Assembly: GCA_900548075.1 (NCBI GenBank)
Contig: URJD01000084.1
Location: forward strand, 1-7,531
Source of the DNA: an uncultured Collinsella sp.
Lineage (GTDB): Bacteria; Actinomycetota; Coriobacteriia; Coriobacteriales; Coriobacteriaceae
Direction of reading: 5' to 3'
Length of the DNA: 7,531 nt
Both the position numbers and the translations under genes were made by a program. Position 1 is the first letter of the stretch. The number at the start of each line of letters is the position of its first letter. The notes under the pieces are model-generated. The model was not told the origin of the DNA. It did not search any database and saw nothing but the letters and a program-made list of their open reading frames with translations. This document shows positions 1 through 5,664 of the stretch, piece by piece.

Positions 1-24
1 CTTGAACATGTCAAACAGACCCAT
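1..24 (-). CDS. Start of a divergent gene, possibly a PTS protein (partial)
   Basis: Only eight codons are inside the window, reading MGLFDMFK. The start is well supported: AGGAG lies at 32-36, seven bases upstream of the ATG, and a TATAAT box lies about 50 bases upstream. The N-terminus MGLFD followed by a basic residue resembles glucose-type PTS IIA proteins such as Crr, and an RpiR-family sugar regulator lies divergently next door, so a PTS component is a reasonable guess. Other families also begin MGLFD, so the product is not established. The gene continues past the left edge. Confidence 0.45.
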
Positions 25-73
25 ACGTTTTCTCCTCTTGATTAAGCGCAACGTTATGCGCATGCCTATGGTG

Positions 74-102
74 ATTATAGTGCTAAATGACCAAAATACT
101 AA
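74..102 (-). promoter_or_regulatory. Promoter of the leftward divergent gene
   Basis: On the minus strand a perfect TATAAT lies at 74-79, with a weak -35 candidate TTAGTA at 97-102 after a 17-base spacer. The expected transcript start is near 67, giving a leader of about 43 bases before the ATG at 24. The box CCAAAATA (91-98) overlaps the spacer and recurs at 299-306, so it could be an operator for the neighbouring RpiR regulator. That is inference, because the second box also belongs to a REP-like hairpin. Confidence 0.5.
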
Positions 103-297
103 GGCGAGGGCTCGAATCGCAAGCCTTCCCGGTAGTGCTCGTGGGATGAGCATCTCCTTTGCATCGCGGGTCGATAAGCCGAGCATCGCCTGCGCACGGG
201 ACGGGCAGAAGCGAGCGCACCAAGCCCGATACTTCTTTTCGCTCTCGAGTCCTGCCGCCGCCCCGTCCCTGACACTTCCTGATACCGACCGAAACGT
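103..297. other. Intergenic stretch without a recognised gene
   Basis: This is the middle of the 325-base gap between the two divergent starts. It is GC-rich and open in several frames, but I see no ribosome site or family resemblance in any of them. Apart from a short GCTC/GAGC dyad near 138-152, I find no terminator, RNA gene or repeat. The rpiR promoter should lie here or slightly downstream, but I cannot point to a convincing -35/-10 pair. Confidence 0.4.
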
Positions 298-324
298 GCC
301 AAAATAAAACCGTCCCTTTTTGGT
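298..324 (+). repeat. REP-like hairpin copy 1 (variant stem and loop)
   Basis: GCCAAAA (298-304) pairs with TTTTGGT (318-324), with one G-T wobble, around the 13-base loop TAAAACCGTCCCT (305-317). The loop has the same length as the other copies and matches their consensus TAAGNACGTCCCC at most positions. The bases next to the loop are AA/TT here but TT/AA in most other copies, so pairing is kept while sequence changes. It sits 26 bases before the rpiR start and could affect its expression. Confidence 0.6.
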
Positions 325-349
325 AGGTTTGGCGAGTGTGGGAGTTCGC

Positions 350-1204
350 ATGGATATCAAACGCAAGATCACCGAAGCGCAGGGCCTCACCCCCACCGAG
401 CAACAACTCGGCATTGCAGCCCTTGCCATCGGCGAGGACATCCGCGGACTCTCCATCAAGGAATTCGCCGCGCGCACCAACGTTTCGGTCGCGAGCGTGC
501 ACCGGTTTTACAAAAAGCTCGGCCTCGAGGGTTTTAAGGACCTCAAGGTCGAGCTCATCCGCTTGGCAACCGAATCGGGCAACCGACGTGACGTGGATAT
601 CAACTTTCCCTTCGACGCTACGTCCACCCCCGCGCAGGTCATGGAGCGCATGGAGGGGCTCTACCAGACCACGCTGGCCGAAACGCAGGAGCTGCTCGAC
701 CCCACGCAGCTTGACCACGCCGCCAAGCTCATCGCGAACGCCCGACAGGTCGACATCTACACGGGCTCGCACAACCTCTATCCAGCGGGGATGTTCCGTG
801 ACCGCCTGCTCTCCGCCGGTAAAAGCGCGACGTGCCACAACGGTGTCGAGGCCCAGGTGCGAACGGCGCTTACCTCGGATTCAGACCGCGCGGCGATCGT
901 TATCTCCTACAGCGGCCTTGCGCCCAACCTCAAGAAAATCTTGCCGATCCTCAGCAGCCAGCATGTCCCGGTCATCGTCATCGGCACGCCATACTGCGCG
1001 CGCATTCACCCCGGCTTTGCCGCCTACCTTACGGTGAGCGATCACGAGAGCATGACGCACCGCATCACGCAGTTCGCAAGCCACATCGCCGTGCAATACG
1101 TACTCGATTCGCTCTACAGCAGCTACTTCGCCAAAGACTACGCCCGCTGCGCCGAATTCCTAGAGCGCTCATTCCCCTACACCCGCCTCCCCGGGCTCAA
1201 GTAG
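350..1204 (+). CDS. RpiR/MurR-family transcriptional regulator with SIS domain
   Basis: This is a cytoplasmic sugar-phosphate-responsive regulator of 284 residues, the usual length for the family. Residues 1-75 form the N-terminal helix-turn-helix domain, with the core LSIKEFAARTNVSVASVHRF near 34-53 followed by the basic YKKLGLEGFKDLK. Residues 121-250 form the sugar isomerase (SIS) fold, including the strand AIVISYSG and the strand VPVIVIGTP. The first SIS loop reads TGSHNLY rather than the more usual G-x-G-x-S, so ligand preference may differ. I chose the ATG at 350 because GGAG at 341-344 precedes it by five bases; a TTG at 320 in the same frame lacks a site. By family precedent it senses a phosphorylated sugar or amino sugar and controls the divergent gene at the left edge; the ligand cannot be read from sequence. 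The stop codon is the first base triplet of REP-like copy 2. Confidence 0.9.
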   Translation: MDIKRKITEAQGLTPTEQQLGIAALAIGEDIRGLSIKEFAARTNVSVASVHRFYKKLGLEGFKDLKVELIRLATESGNRRDVDINFPFDATSTPAQVMERMEGLYQTTLAETQELLDPTQLDHAAKLIANARQVDIYTGSHNLYPAGMFRDRLLSAGKSATCHNGVEAQVRTALTSDSDRAAIVISYSGLAPNLKKILPILSSQHVPVIVIGTPYCARIHPGFAAYLTVSDHESMTHRITQFASHIAVQYVLDSLYSSYFAKDYARCAEFLERSFPYTRLPGLK

Positions 1205-1230
1205 CTATTTAAAAACATCCCCAATGACTA
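1202..1230 (+). repeat. REP-like hairpin copy 2, overlapping the rpiR stop
   Basis: TAGCTATT (1202-1209) pairs with AATGACTA (1223-1230), with one mismatch and one G-T pair, around the 13-base loop TAAAAACATCCCC (1210-1222). The left arm begins with the TAG stop codon of the RpiR gene, so the repeat abuts the coding end exactly. This is a diverged copy. Confidence 0.65.
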
Positions 1231-1232
1231 AC

Positions 1233-1270
1233 GGCCGACCTAATAACGACTTCTCGTCATTAGGTCGGCC
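1233..1270 (+). repeat. Strong 17-bp hairpin downstream of rpiR
   Basis: GGCCGACCTAAT (1233-1244) pairs with ATTAGGTCGGCC (1259-1270). After one A/C mismatch the stem continues with ACGA/TCGT around a CTTC loop. The stem is long and stable, but no T-run follows on either strand, so it is not a classical intrinsic terminator. It may still end or protect the rpiR transcript. It sits inside the composite repeat element. Confidence 0.7.
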
Positions 1271-1275
1271 ATATC

Positions 1276-1317
1276 GACTCTAATAACTATTTATTCCGTA
1301 AACTCGTTATTAGAATC
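1276..1317 (+). repeat. 12-bp hairpin with AT-rich loop
   Basis: GACTCTAATAAC (1276-1287) pairs with GTTATTAGAATC (1306-1317) with one mismatch. The 18-base loop contains a small inner TTTA/TAAA pairing around TTCCG. The outer stem shares CTAATAAC with the preceding hairpin. The loop layout resembles that of the hairpin at 5584-5650, so the two may be related. Confidence 0.6.
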
Positions 1318-1346
1318 TGACGCAGGAGGCCAGGCTCACATGTGGT

Positions 1347-1381
1347 GATTAGTCATTGGGGACGTTCTTAAACGACTAGTC
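1347..1381 (-). repeat. REP-like hairpin copy 3 (minus strand)
   Basis: Read on the minus strand, GACTAGTCGTT, the 13-base loop TAAGAACGTCCCC (1358-1370), then AATGACTAATC. The stem has one mismatch and one G-T pair over 11 positions. It lies head to head with copy 4 and shares the palindrome GACTAGTC (1374-1381) with it. Confidence 0.75.
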
Positions 1382-1408
1382 AAACAAGAACGTCCCCAAT
1401 GACTAGCC
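1374..1408 (+). repeat. REP-like hairpin copy 4
   Basis: The loop CAAGAACGTCCCC (1385-1397) is flanked by GACTAGTC (1374-1381) and GACTAGCC (1401-1408). The outer stem has one mismatch in eight positions, while the bases next to the loop (AAA/AAT) no longer pair fully, so this copy is decaying. Its right arm is also the left flank of copy 5. Confidence 0.65.
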
Positions 1409-1434
1409 ATTTAAGAACGTCCCCAATGACCACC
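1403..1434 (+). repeat. REP-like copy 5 (stem decayed)
   Basis: The loop TAAGAACGTCCCC (1412-1424) is intact, but only the inner four pairs CATT/AATG (1408-1411 with 1425-1428) remain; outside that the flanks CTAGC and ACCACC do not match. It is probably a truncated copy ending in the tandem run that begins with copy 3. Confidence 0.55.
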
Positions 1435-1467
1435 CCGGCAACGCCGATGTTTTGGCAACGACAGCGA

Positions 1468-1566
1468 AAGCCCGCCAGAGCGAGCAAGGTGCCTTGAAAC
1501 GAGGCGGCATTGACCTTTTGGTCATGCCGCCGAAGTTGAAAGGCAGATTGCCGCTCTGGCGGGCTT
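1468..1566. repeat. 99-base near-perfect hairpin (long inverted repeat)
   Basis: The arms 1468-1515 and 1520-1566 pair around a TTTT apex (1516-1519). The base is a perfect 15-bp stem, AAGCCCGCCAGAGCG (1468-1482) with its complement at 1552-1566. Above it lie matched blocks GCAA, TGCCTT, AAC and GGCGGCAT, split by small internal loops, then GACC/GGTC at the tip. By hand about 40 of 48 positions pair. It lies between the convergent rpiR and pyrE genes. It could be a MITE-like element, an RNA-processing hairpin or a bidirectional transcript end; no T-run follows the stem on either side. Confidence 0.75.
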
Positions 1567-1579
1567 GCAGCGTCAACTG

Positions 1580-1607
1580 GTTACGCGGTTTGGTAAAACC
1601 GCGTAAC
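1580..1607 (-). terminator. Hairpin directly behind pyrE (candidate terminator)
   Basis: A perfect 12-bp stem, GTTACGCGGTTT (1580-1591) with AAACCGCGTAAC (1596-1607), has a GGTA loop and starts two bases beyond the pyrE stop. Position and strength fit a transcript end. On the minus strand the next bases are CAGTTGACG, with no T-tract, so a classical intrinsic mechanism is doubtful. Confidence 0.5.
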
Positions 1608-1609
1608 TA

Positions 1610-2293
1610 CTACTCCCGAGCTCCGTACTGCTCGTAGTAGGCGTCGATAGCGGTCTTGAGCTCGTCATCGATGACAACCTTGCCGTCGATCTCGTGGTTG
1701 TAGAGGGTCTCGACGACCTCGGCCATGGAAACGATGCTCGCGACGGGGAAACCGTACTTGGCCTCGATCTCCTTCTGCGCGGTGGTCACGCCACCCTTGC
1801 CGACCTCCATGCGGTTGAGGGACACGATCAGGCCCTTAATCTCGACATCGGCAGCAGCCTTAACCTTGGGATAGGTCTCGTCGATGGACTTGCCGCTGGT
1901 GGTGACGTCCTCGACCATGACCACGCGGTCGCCGTCCTGGGGCTCGTAGCCCAGCAGGTTGCCCTTGTCGGCGCCATGGTCCTTGGCCTCCTTGCGGTCG
2001 CAGCAGTACTTGACCTCCTTGCCGTACAGCTCGTGGTAGGCAATTGCGGTCACGACGGCCAGCGGAATACCCTTGTAGGCCGGCCCAAACAGCACATCAA
2101 AGTCGTCGCCAAAGTTATCGTGGATGGCCTGGGCGTAATACTCGCCCAGCTTCTTGAGCTGATAGCCCGTCACGTAAGCGCCGGCGTTCATAAAGAACGG
2201 GGACTGACGGCCGCTCTTGAGCGTAAAGCTGCCGAACTTAAGAACGTCGGACTCAACCATAAACTTGATGAACTCTTGCTTGTAAGCCTCCAT
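1610..2293 (-). CDS. pyrE: Orotate phosphoribosyltransferase
   Basis: PyrE joins orotate to PRPP to give orotidine 5'-monophosphate and pyrophosphate, the fifth step of de novo pyrimidine synthesis in the cytoplasm. At 227 residues it is normal length. Visible motifs are the substrate loop GRQSPFFMNAG (28-38), FGPAYKG (69-75), the flexible-loop segment DRKEAKDHG (99-107) that supplies catalytic Lys and His, and the PRPP-binding signature VVMVEDVTTSGKS (124-136). The ATG at 2293 has AGGAG about six bases upstream. It stands alone here: no other pyr gene is in the window, the gene upstream diverges, and a hairpin closes it. A possible -10, TAAACT at 2328-2333, has no convincing -35. I saw no pyrimidine attenuator in the leader. 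Confidence 0.95.
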   Translation of the reverse strand: MEAYKQEFIKFMVESDVLKFGSFTLKSGRQSPFFMNAGAYVTGYQLKKLGEYYAQAIHDNFGDDFDVLFGPAYKGIPLAVVTAIAYHELYGKEVKYCCDRKEAKDHGADKGNLLGYEPQDGDRVVMVEDVTTSGKSIDETYPKVKAAADVEIKGLIVSLNRMEVGKGGVTTAQKEIEAKYGFPVASIVSMAEVVETLYNHEIDGKVVIDDELKTAIDAYYEQYGARE

Positions 2294-2419
2294 GCGGGCT
2301 CCTCTCGTAATCGCGTACGTGCTCTTCAGTTTAGCGCAGGCGAGGCGTCGATGTGGGCGTGCTTTGGAGCCACGGCATTCTGTAAAGGCTTTGTCAGGGG
2401 GAATGGTTTTCCGAACAAT
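2294..2419. other. pyrE upstream region
   Basis: This is the pyrE side of the 436-base gap between the divergent pyrE and mgtA genes. Besides the pyrE ribosome site and the weak -10 candidate at 2328-2333, I see no repeat, RNA gene or credible small ORF. The minus-strand frame through here lacks a ribosome site and resembles no known protein. Confidence 0.35.
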
Positions 2420-2452
2420 GGGGTTGACATGGCAAACCCCCTCATCAAAAAT
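2420..2452 (+). promoter_or_regulatory. mgtA promoter with overlapping dyad
   Basis: A perfect -35 TTGACA (2424-2429) is followed after 17 bases by AAAAAT (2447-2452), a four-of-six match to the -10 consensus. The start would fall near 2459, giving a leader of about 270 bases before mgtA. The dyad GGGGTT-N9-AACCCC (2420-2425 with 2435-2440) straddles the -35 box and is well placed for a repressor. Which protein binds it, if any, cannot be told. Confidence 0.6.
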
Positions 2453-2518
2453 ACGGGCTGATTAAAAGGGGTACGAGATACCCAAAGCGCGCTGCGCTCA
2501 GCCTTTAGGAGGTGTGCC

Positions 2519-2590
2519 ATGGAAGGCAGTCCTAGTCGAAAAACCTGCATGTCGCCCTCGGCACGCCGCGAGGACTCCGCACACGCATAA
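2519..2590 (+). CDS. 23-codon upstream ORF in the mgtA leader
   Basis: An ATG at 2519 follows a full AGGAGGT (2507-2513) at ideal spacing and opens a 23-residue frame beginning MEGSPSRKTC, with RRED and a His near its end. The ribosome site is as strong as that of mgtA. It lies about 60 bases into the predicted transcript and ends 139 bases before mgtA. It matches no protein I know. A regulatory leader peptide, as mgtL is for enterobacterial mgtA, is the most likely role, though the dense Pro/acidic pattern of mgtL is absent. Codons 6-13 form one arm of a long leader helix, so translating it would open that helix. Confidence 0.5.
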   Translation: MEGSPSRKTCMSPSARREDSAHA

Positions 2591-2683
2591 ACGCCACCGG
2601 CAGATCGCCAAAACCACCACAAAGGCGCGCTGCACCCTTTGTGGGCTCAAGAGCTTGACGTGAGCGACATCTAGGTTTTTTGA
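2536..2683 (+). promoter_or_regulatory. Structured mgtA leader RNA, possible attenuator
   Basis: A long-range helix pairs 2536-2555 with 2664-2683: 20 positions with two G-U pairs and one mismatch. Its main blocks are AAAAACCT/AGGTTTTT and ATGTCGC/GCGACAT. Inside it, CCTCG/CGAGG (2556-2560 with 2569-2573) stacks next to the 5' arm, and CCACAAAGG/CCTTTGTGG (2617-2625 with 2636-2644) forms a second hairpin. The 3' arm carries TTTTTT (2676-2681). The 5' arm lies inside the 23-codon ORF, so a moving or stalled ribosome would decide whether the helix forms. A hairpin GGGTA/TACCC (2469-2483) precedes it. I could not match it to the M-box magnesium riboswitch. Confidence 0.5.
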
Positions 2684-2729
2684 AGCAAATACGACACGTA
2701 CGCTAACTCCCTTCAACAAGGAGGACCCT

Positions 2730-5498
2730 ATGCTGATGCTCAAAACCGTCACGGTACTCGAAGCCATCTCCAAGCGCCGCCGCACAGCGCGCCCTGCCGC
2801 TCATACCGGCCTGTCCAAGAACACCATATTCGCCGCCACCCATAGTGCCGAGGACGCCCTCGCACTGCTTGACGCCACGGCAAACGGCCTCACCGTCGAG
2901 CAGGCAACTGAGCGCCTGAACGCCGTCGGCCCCAACACCATCGAGGCAACGACCAAAACGCTCGCCCGCCGCATCGCCGACGCGTTCATCGATCCCTTCG
3001 CCGGCATCCTCGCCGCGCTCGCACTGGTCTCGCTCTACATCGACGTGCTCGCCGTGCCCGAACCGCAGCGCGACCCCTCCACGGTCATCGTCATCGGCAT
3101 CATGCTGCTGGTATCGGGCGGCATGAAGTTTATCCAGGAAGCCCGCAGCGGCAATGCGGCAGAGGCCCTCAAGGACCTGGTCTCCAACACTTGCACCGTC
3201 CTGCGCGACGGCGAGCGCATCGAGATCCCCTTCGACGAGCTCGTCCCCGGCGATGTGATCCGCCTCTCTGCCGGCGATATGGTTCCAGCCGATGCCCGCA
3301 TCATCACCGCGCGCGACCTGTTTGTAATCGAGTCCGCACTCACCGGCGAGAGCGAGGCCGTCGAGAAGACCACCGCCGTCACCGTCGTCGAGGGCGCCGA
3401 CGGCTCCGTACTGCCACTCTCTGCCTGCAAGAACATCGTCTTTACCGGCACCTCCGTGCAAAACGGCGCCGCCATGGCGCTTGTCGTTGCCACTGGCTCG
3501 GACACCTACCTGGGCGGCATCGCCAAGATGCTCAACGGGCGCGGCGAAAAGAGCGCGTTTGACCGCGGCGTCTCGAGCGTATCCATGTTGCTCGTACGCC
3601 TCATGCTCGTTATGGCGCCGGCCGTCTTTGCCATCAACGCCGCCACCAAGGGCAACGTCATCGACGCGCTGCTGTTCGCCACGAGCGTGGCCGTGGGCAT
3701 CACGCCGCAGATGCTTCCCGCTATCGTGACCACGAGCCTATCGCAGGGCGCCAAAGACCTCGCCCGTCGCCAGGTTATCGTCAAGGAGCTGCCGGCGATT
3801 CAAAACCTCGGCGCGATGGACGTCCTGTGCTGCGACAAGACCGGCACCCTCACCGAAGACCGCATCGTGCTCGAGCGCTATCTCAGCACCGACGGCAACG
3901 AAGATGCACGCGTGCTGCGCCATGCATTTTTGAATAGTTTCTTCCAAACCGGCCTCAAAAACCTTATCGACCTGGCCGTAATCGACCGCGCCGATGTGAC
4001 GCCCTCGACCGTCGTGCCCGATTCTATGCTGGGCCAGAGTCTGCGCGACCGCTATACCAAGGTCGACGAGGTTCCCTTCGATTTCTCGCGCCGCCGCCTG
4101 AGCGTAGTTGTCGCCGACGCCCAAGGCAAAACCCAGATGGTTACCAAGGGTGCTGCCGAGGAAATGCTCGAGATCTGTTCCTTTGTCGAGATCGATGGCA
4201 TCGCTCAGCCGCTCACCGACGAGAAGCTCGCCCAGATTCGCAAGCAGGTCGCCGGACTTAACGCCGAGGGCCTACGCGTAATTGCCGTGGCGCAGAAGAC
4301 CAATCCGCGCTGCGTGGGCGAGTTTGGCATCGCCGACGAGTGCGACATGGTGCTGATGGGCTTTTTGGCCTTCCTCGATCCGCCCAAAGCAAGTGCCGCG
4401 GGCGCCGTCGCCACCCTTGCGGCCAAGGGCGTGGCGGTCAAGGTCCTAACCGGCGACAACGACCGCGTCGCCGCCACCGTCTGCGAGCAGATTGGTATCG
4501 ATGCGAGCAACGTCTTGCTCGGCTCCGAGATCGATGCGCTCGATGACGCCGAACTTGCCGAGCGCGCCGAGAAAACCAACCTCTTCGCCAAGCTCTCGCC
4601 GCTGCAGAAGGCGCGCCTGGTACGTGTCATGCGCGAGATGCTCGGCCACACCGTGGGCTTTATGGGCGACGGCATCAACGACGCCGCCGCCATGCGTGCG
4701 AGCGATTGCGGCATCTCGGTCGATTCGGCCGTCGATATTGCCAAGGAATCCGCCGATATCATCTTGCTTCAGAAGGACCTGGGCGTGCTCGAGCGCGGCA
4801 TCATCGAAGGCCGCCGCACTTACGGCAACCTGCTCAAGTACCTCAAGACCACGGTGAGCTCCAACTTTGGCAATGTGCTGTCCGTGACCGTCGCGAGCCT
4901 GTTCTTGCCGTTTTTGCCCATGAGCGCCCTGCAGCTGGTACTGCTGTCGCTGGTCTACGAGATCGTGTGCATCGCGCTGCCGTGGGACACCGTCGATGAC
5001 GCCTGGACTGCCCGCCCGCGTGCCTGGGACGCCGCGTCCATCAAGGGCTTTATGCTCGAGCTGGGCCCCGTGAGCTCGCTGTTTGACATCGTGACCTTCG
5101 CCGCGCTCTTCTTTGTCGTGTGCCCCGCCGCCGTGGACTCAAGCTGGTCCGAGCTTGCCGCCGCGGGCGACGTCGCGGGTATGGCGACCTTTGCTGCGCT
5201 CTTCCAGAGCGGCTGGTTTGTCGAGTCCATGTGGTCGCAGACACTCGTGGTCCACATGCTGCGCTCCCCGCATCTGCCGAGCCCGCGCGACCACGCCGCG
5301 CCCGCATTGTGCGTTCTTACCGTGCTGGGCCTGGCGCTCGTCACATGGCTGCCGGCAAGCCCCATCGCCGATACGCTCGGCCTCATGGCGCTGCCCGCGA
5401 GCTTTTTCGCGCTGCTCGTCGGCATCGTCACCGCCTACATCGCGCTCACTCAGCTGGCAAAGCGCCGCCACATTGCACGCCACGGCGAGCTGCTGTAG
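2730..5498 (+). CDS. mgtA: Magnesium-translocating P-type ATPase, P3B (MgtA type)
   Basis: This inner-membrane pump uses ATP to bring in Mg2+, usually when magnesium is scarce. At 922 residues it is family length. Transmembrane helices M1-M2 lie near 89-135, the actuator loop has TGES at 205-208, and M4 carries TPQMLP near 325-330. The phosphorylation motif DKTGT starts at Asp369; the nucleotide domain has TKGA (Lys473) and LTGDN (573-577), and the hinge GDGIND lies at 646-651. M5 SSNFGN and SDxGISVDS are typical P3B features, and six helices end the protein. AAGGAGG at 2718-2724 is five bases before the ATG. Two unusual points are visible against the enterobacterial proteins as I recall them: PEML in M4 is PQML (Gln327), and NLxYD in M6 is SLVYE (Ser740, Glu744). 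A further hydrophilic insert lies between late helices. Control by the structured leader is inferred. Confidence 0.92.
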   Translation: MLMLKTVTVLEAISKRRRTARPAAHTGLSKNTIFAATHSAEDALALLDATANGLTVEQATERLNAVGPNTIEATTKTLARRIADAFIDPFAGILAALALVSLYIDVLAVPEPQRDPSTVIVIGIMLLVSGGMKFIQEARSGNAAEALKDLVSNTCTVLRDGERIEIPFDELVPGDVIRLSAGDMVPADARIITARDLFVIESALTGESEAVEKTTAVTVVEGADGSVLPLSACKNIVFTGTSVQNGAAMALVVATGSDTYLGGIAKMLNGRGEKSAFDRGVSSVSMLLVRLMLVMAPAVFAINAATKGNVIDALLFATSVAVGITPQMLPAIVTTSLSQGAKDLARRQVIVKELPAIQNLGAMDVLCCDKTGTLTEDRIVLERYLSTDGNEDARVLRHAFLNSFFQTGLKNLIDLAVIDRADVTPSTVVPDSMLGQSLRDRYTKVDEVPFDFSRRRLSVVVADAQGKTQMVTKGAAEEMLEICSFVEIDGIAQPLTDEKLAQIRKQVAGLNAEGLRVIAVAQKTNPRCVGEFGIADECDMVLMGFLAFLDPPKASAAGAVATLAAKGVAVKVLTGDNDRVAATVCEQIGIDASNVLLGSEIDALDDAELAERAEKTNLFAKLSPLQKARLVRVMREMLGHTVGFMGDGINDAAAMRASDCGISVDSAVDIAKESADIILLQKDLGVLERGIIEGRRTYGNLLKYLKTTVSSNFGNVLSVTVASLFLPFLPMSALQLVLLSLVYEIVCIALPWDTVDDAWTARPRAWDAASIKGFMLELGPVSSLFDIVTFAALFFVVCPAAVDSSWSELAAAGDVAGMATFAALFQSGWFVESMWSQTLVVHMLRSPHLPSPRDHAAPALCVLTVLGLALVTWLPASPIADTLGLMALPASFFALLVGIVTAYIALTQLAKRRHIARHGELL

Positions 5499-5543
5499 CA
5501 AGTAGACGGAAAACACCCTGCCAGCTGACGACGCCTCTGCCGA

Positions 5544-5563
5544 CGTCGACACCGTTGTCGACG
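5544..5563 (+). terminator. Small GC-rich hairpin behind mgtA
   Basis: CGTCGAC (5544-5550) pairs perfectly with GTCGACG (5557-5563) around ACCGTT, 45 bases past the mgtA stop. No T-run follows, so it may only slow transcription or stabilise the 3' end. Confidence 0.35.
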
Positions 5564-5583
5564 CCGCAGTCTATCCCCCCAGC

Positions 5584-5650
5584 AGTTGCGGTGGAATAGT
5601 TCCTGTTTAAAGCCCCGTAACTTTAATTAAGGGACTATTCCACCGCAACT
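5584..5650. repeat. 67-base hairpin between convergent genes
   Basis: AGTTGCGGTGGAATAGTTCC (5584-5603) pairs with 5631-5650 across 20 positions with a single G-T wobble. The 27-base loop contains an inner TTAAAG/CTTTAA pairing (5607-5612 with 5621-5626) around CCCCGTAA. It lies between the ends of mgtA and the LuxR-type gene, where it could stop transcription from both sides, but it lacks flanking T-runs and looks more like a dispersed repeat. The plan, an outer stem with an inner AT stem around a CCG-containing tip, is shared with the hairpin at 1276-1317. Confidence 0.7.
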
Positions 5651-5664
5651 TATTGGAGGATTAG

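Larger units (their letters stand above)
1206..1374. mobile_element. Composite REP-pair element with inverted ends
   Basis: The 26 bases at 1206-1231 are repeated in inverted orientation at 1349-1374 with four mismatches, all A/G or T/C changes. They are the bodies of REP-like copies 2 and 3 facing each other. Between them sit two further hairpins (1233-1270 and 1276-1317). The layout resembles a bacterial interspersed mosaic element or a small non-autonomous (MITE-like) element. No transposase lies in the window and I see no clear target duplication, so mobility is inferred. Confidence 0.45.

Noticed and set aside
2..838. Long open frames around the rpiR start (a 101-codon frame on + and a 251-codon frame on -)
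   Set aside because: No ribosome site, no family resemblance and skewed composition. They run across the divergent promoter or antisense to the clearly real RpiR gene.
1202..1434. CRISPR array
   Set aside because: Repeats alternate in orientation, have uneven spacing and share arms, with no unique spacers of constant length and no cas gene in the window.
1452..1637. 61-codon + strand frame between rpiR and pyrE
   Set aside because: It runs straight through the 99-base hairpin and into the 3' end of pyrE antisense, and has no ribosome site.
2453..2729. M-box (ykoK-type) magnesium riboswitch
   Set aside because: Expected from the mgtA context, but I could not find the conserved core segments I know from the Bacillus example. 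A covariance-model search for the family would settle it.
2703..5552. Long minus-strand frames antisense to mgtA (for example 252 and 185 codons)
   Set aside because: These are shadows produced by high third-position GC in mgtA. Their residues follow codon reflections and lack motifs or ribosome sites.
5584..5650. Classical bidirectional intrinsic terminator
   Set aside because: The stem is strong, but no T-tract follows it on either strand, so I list it as a repeat-type hairpin.
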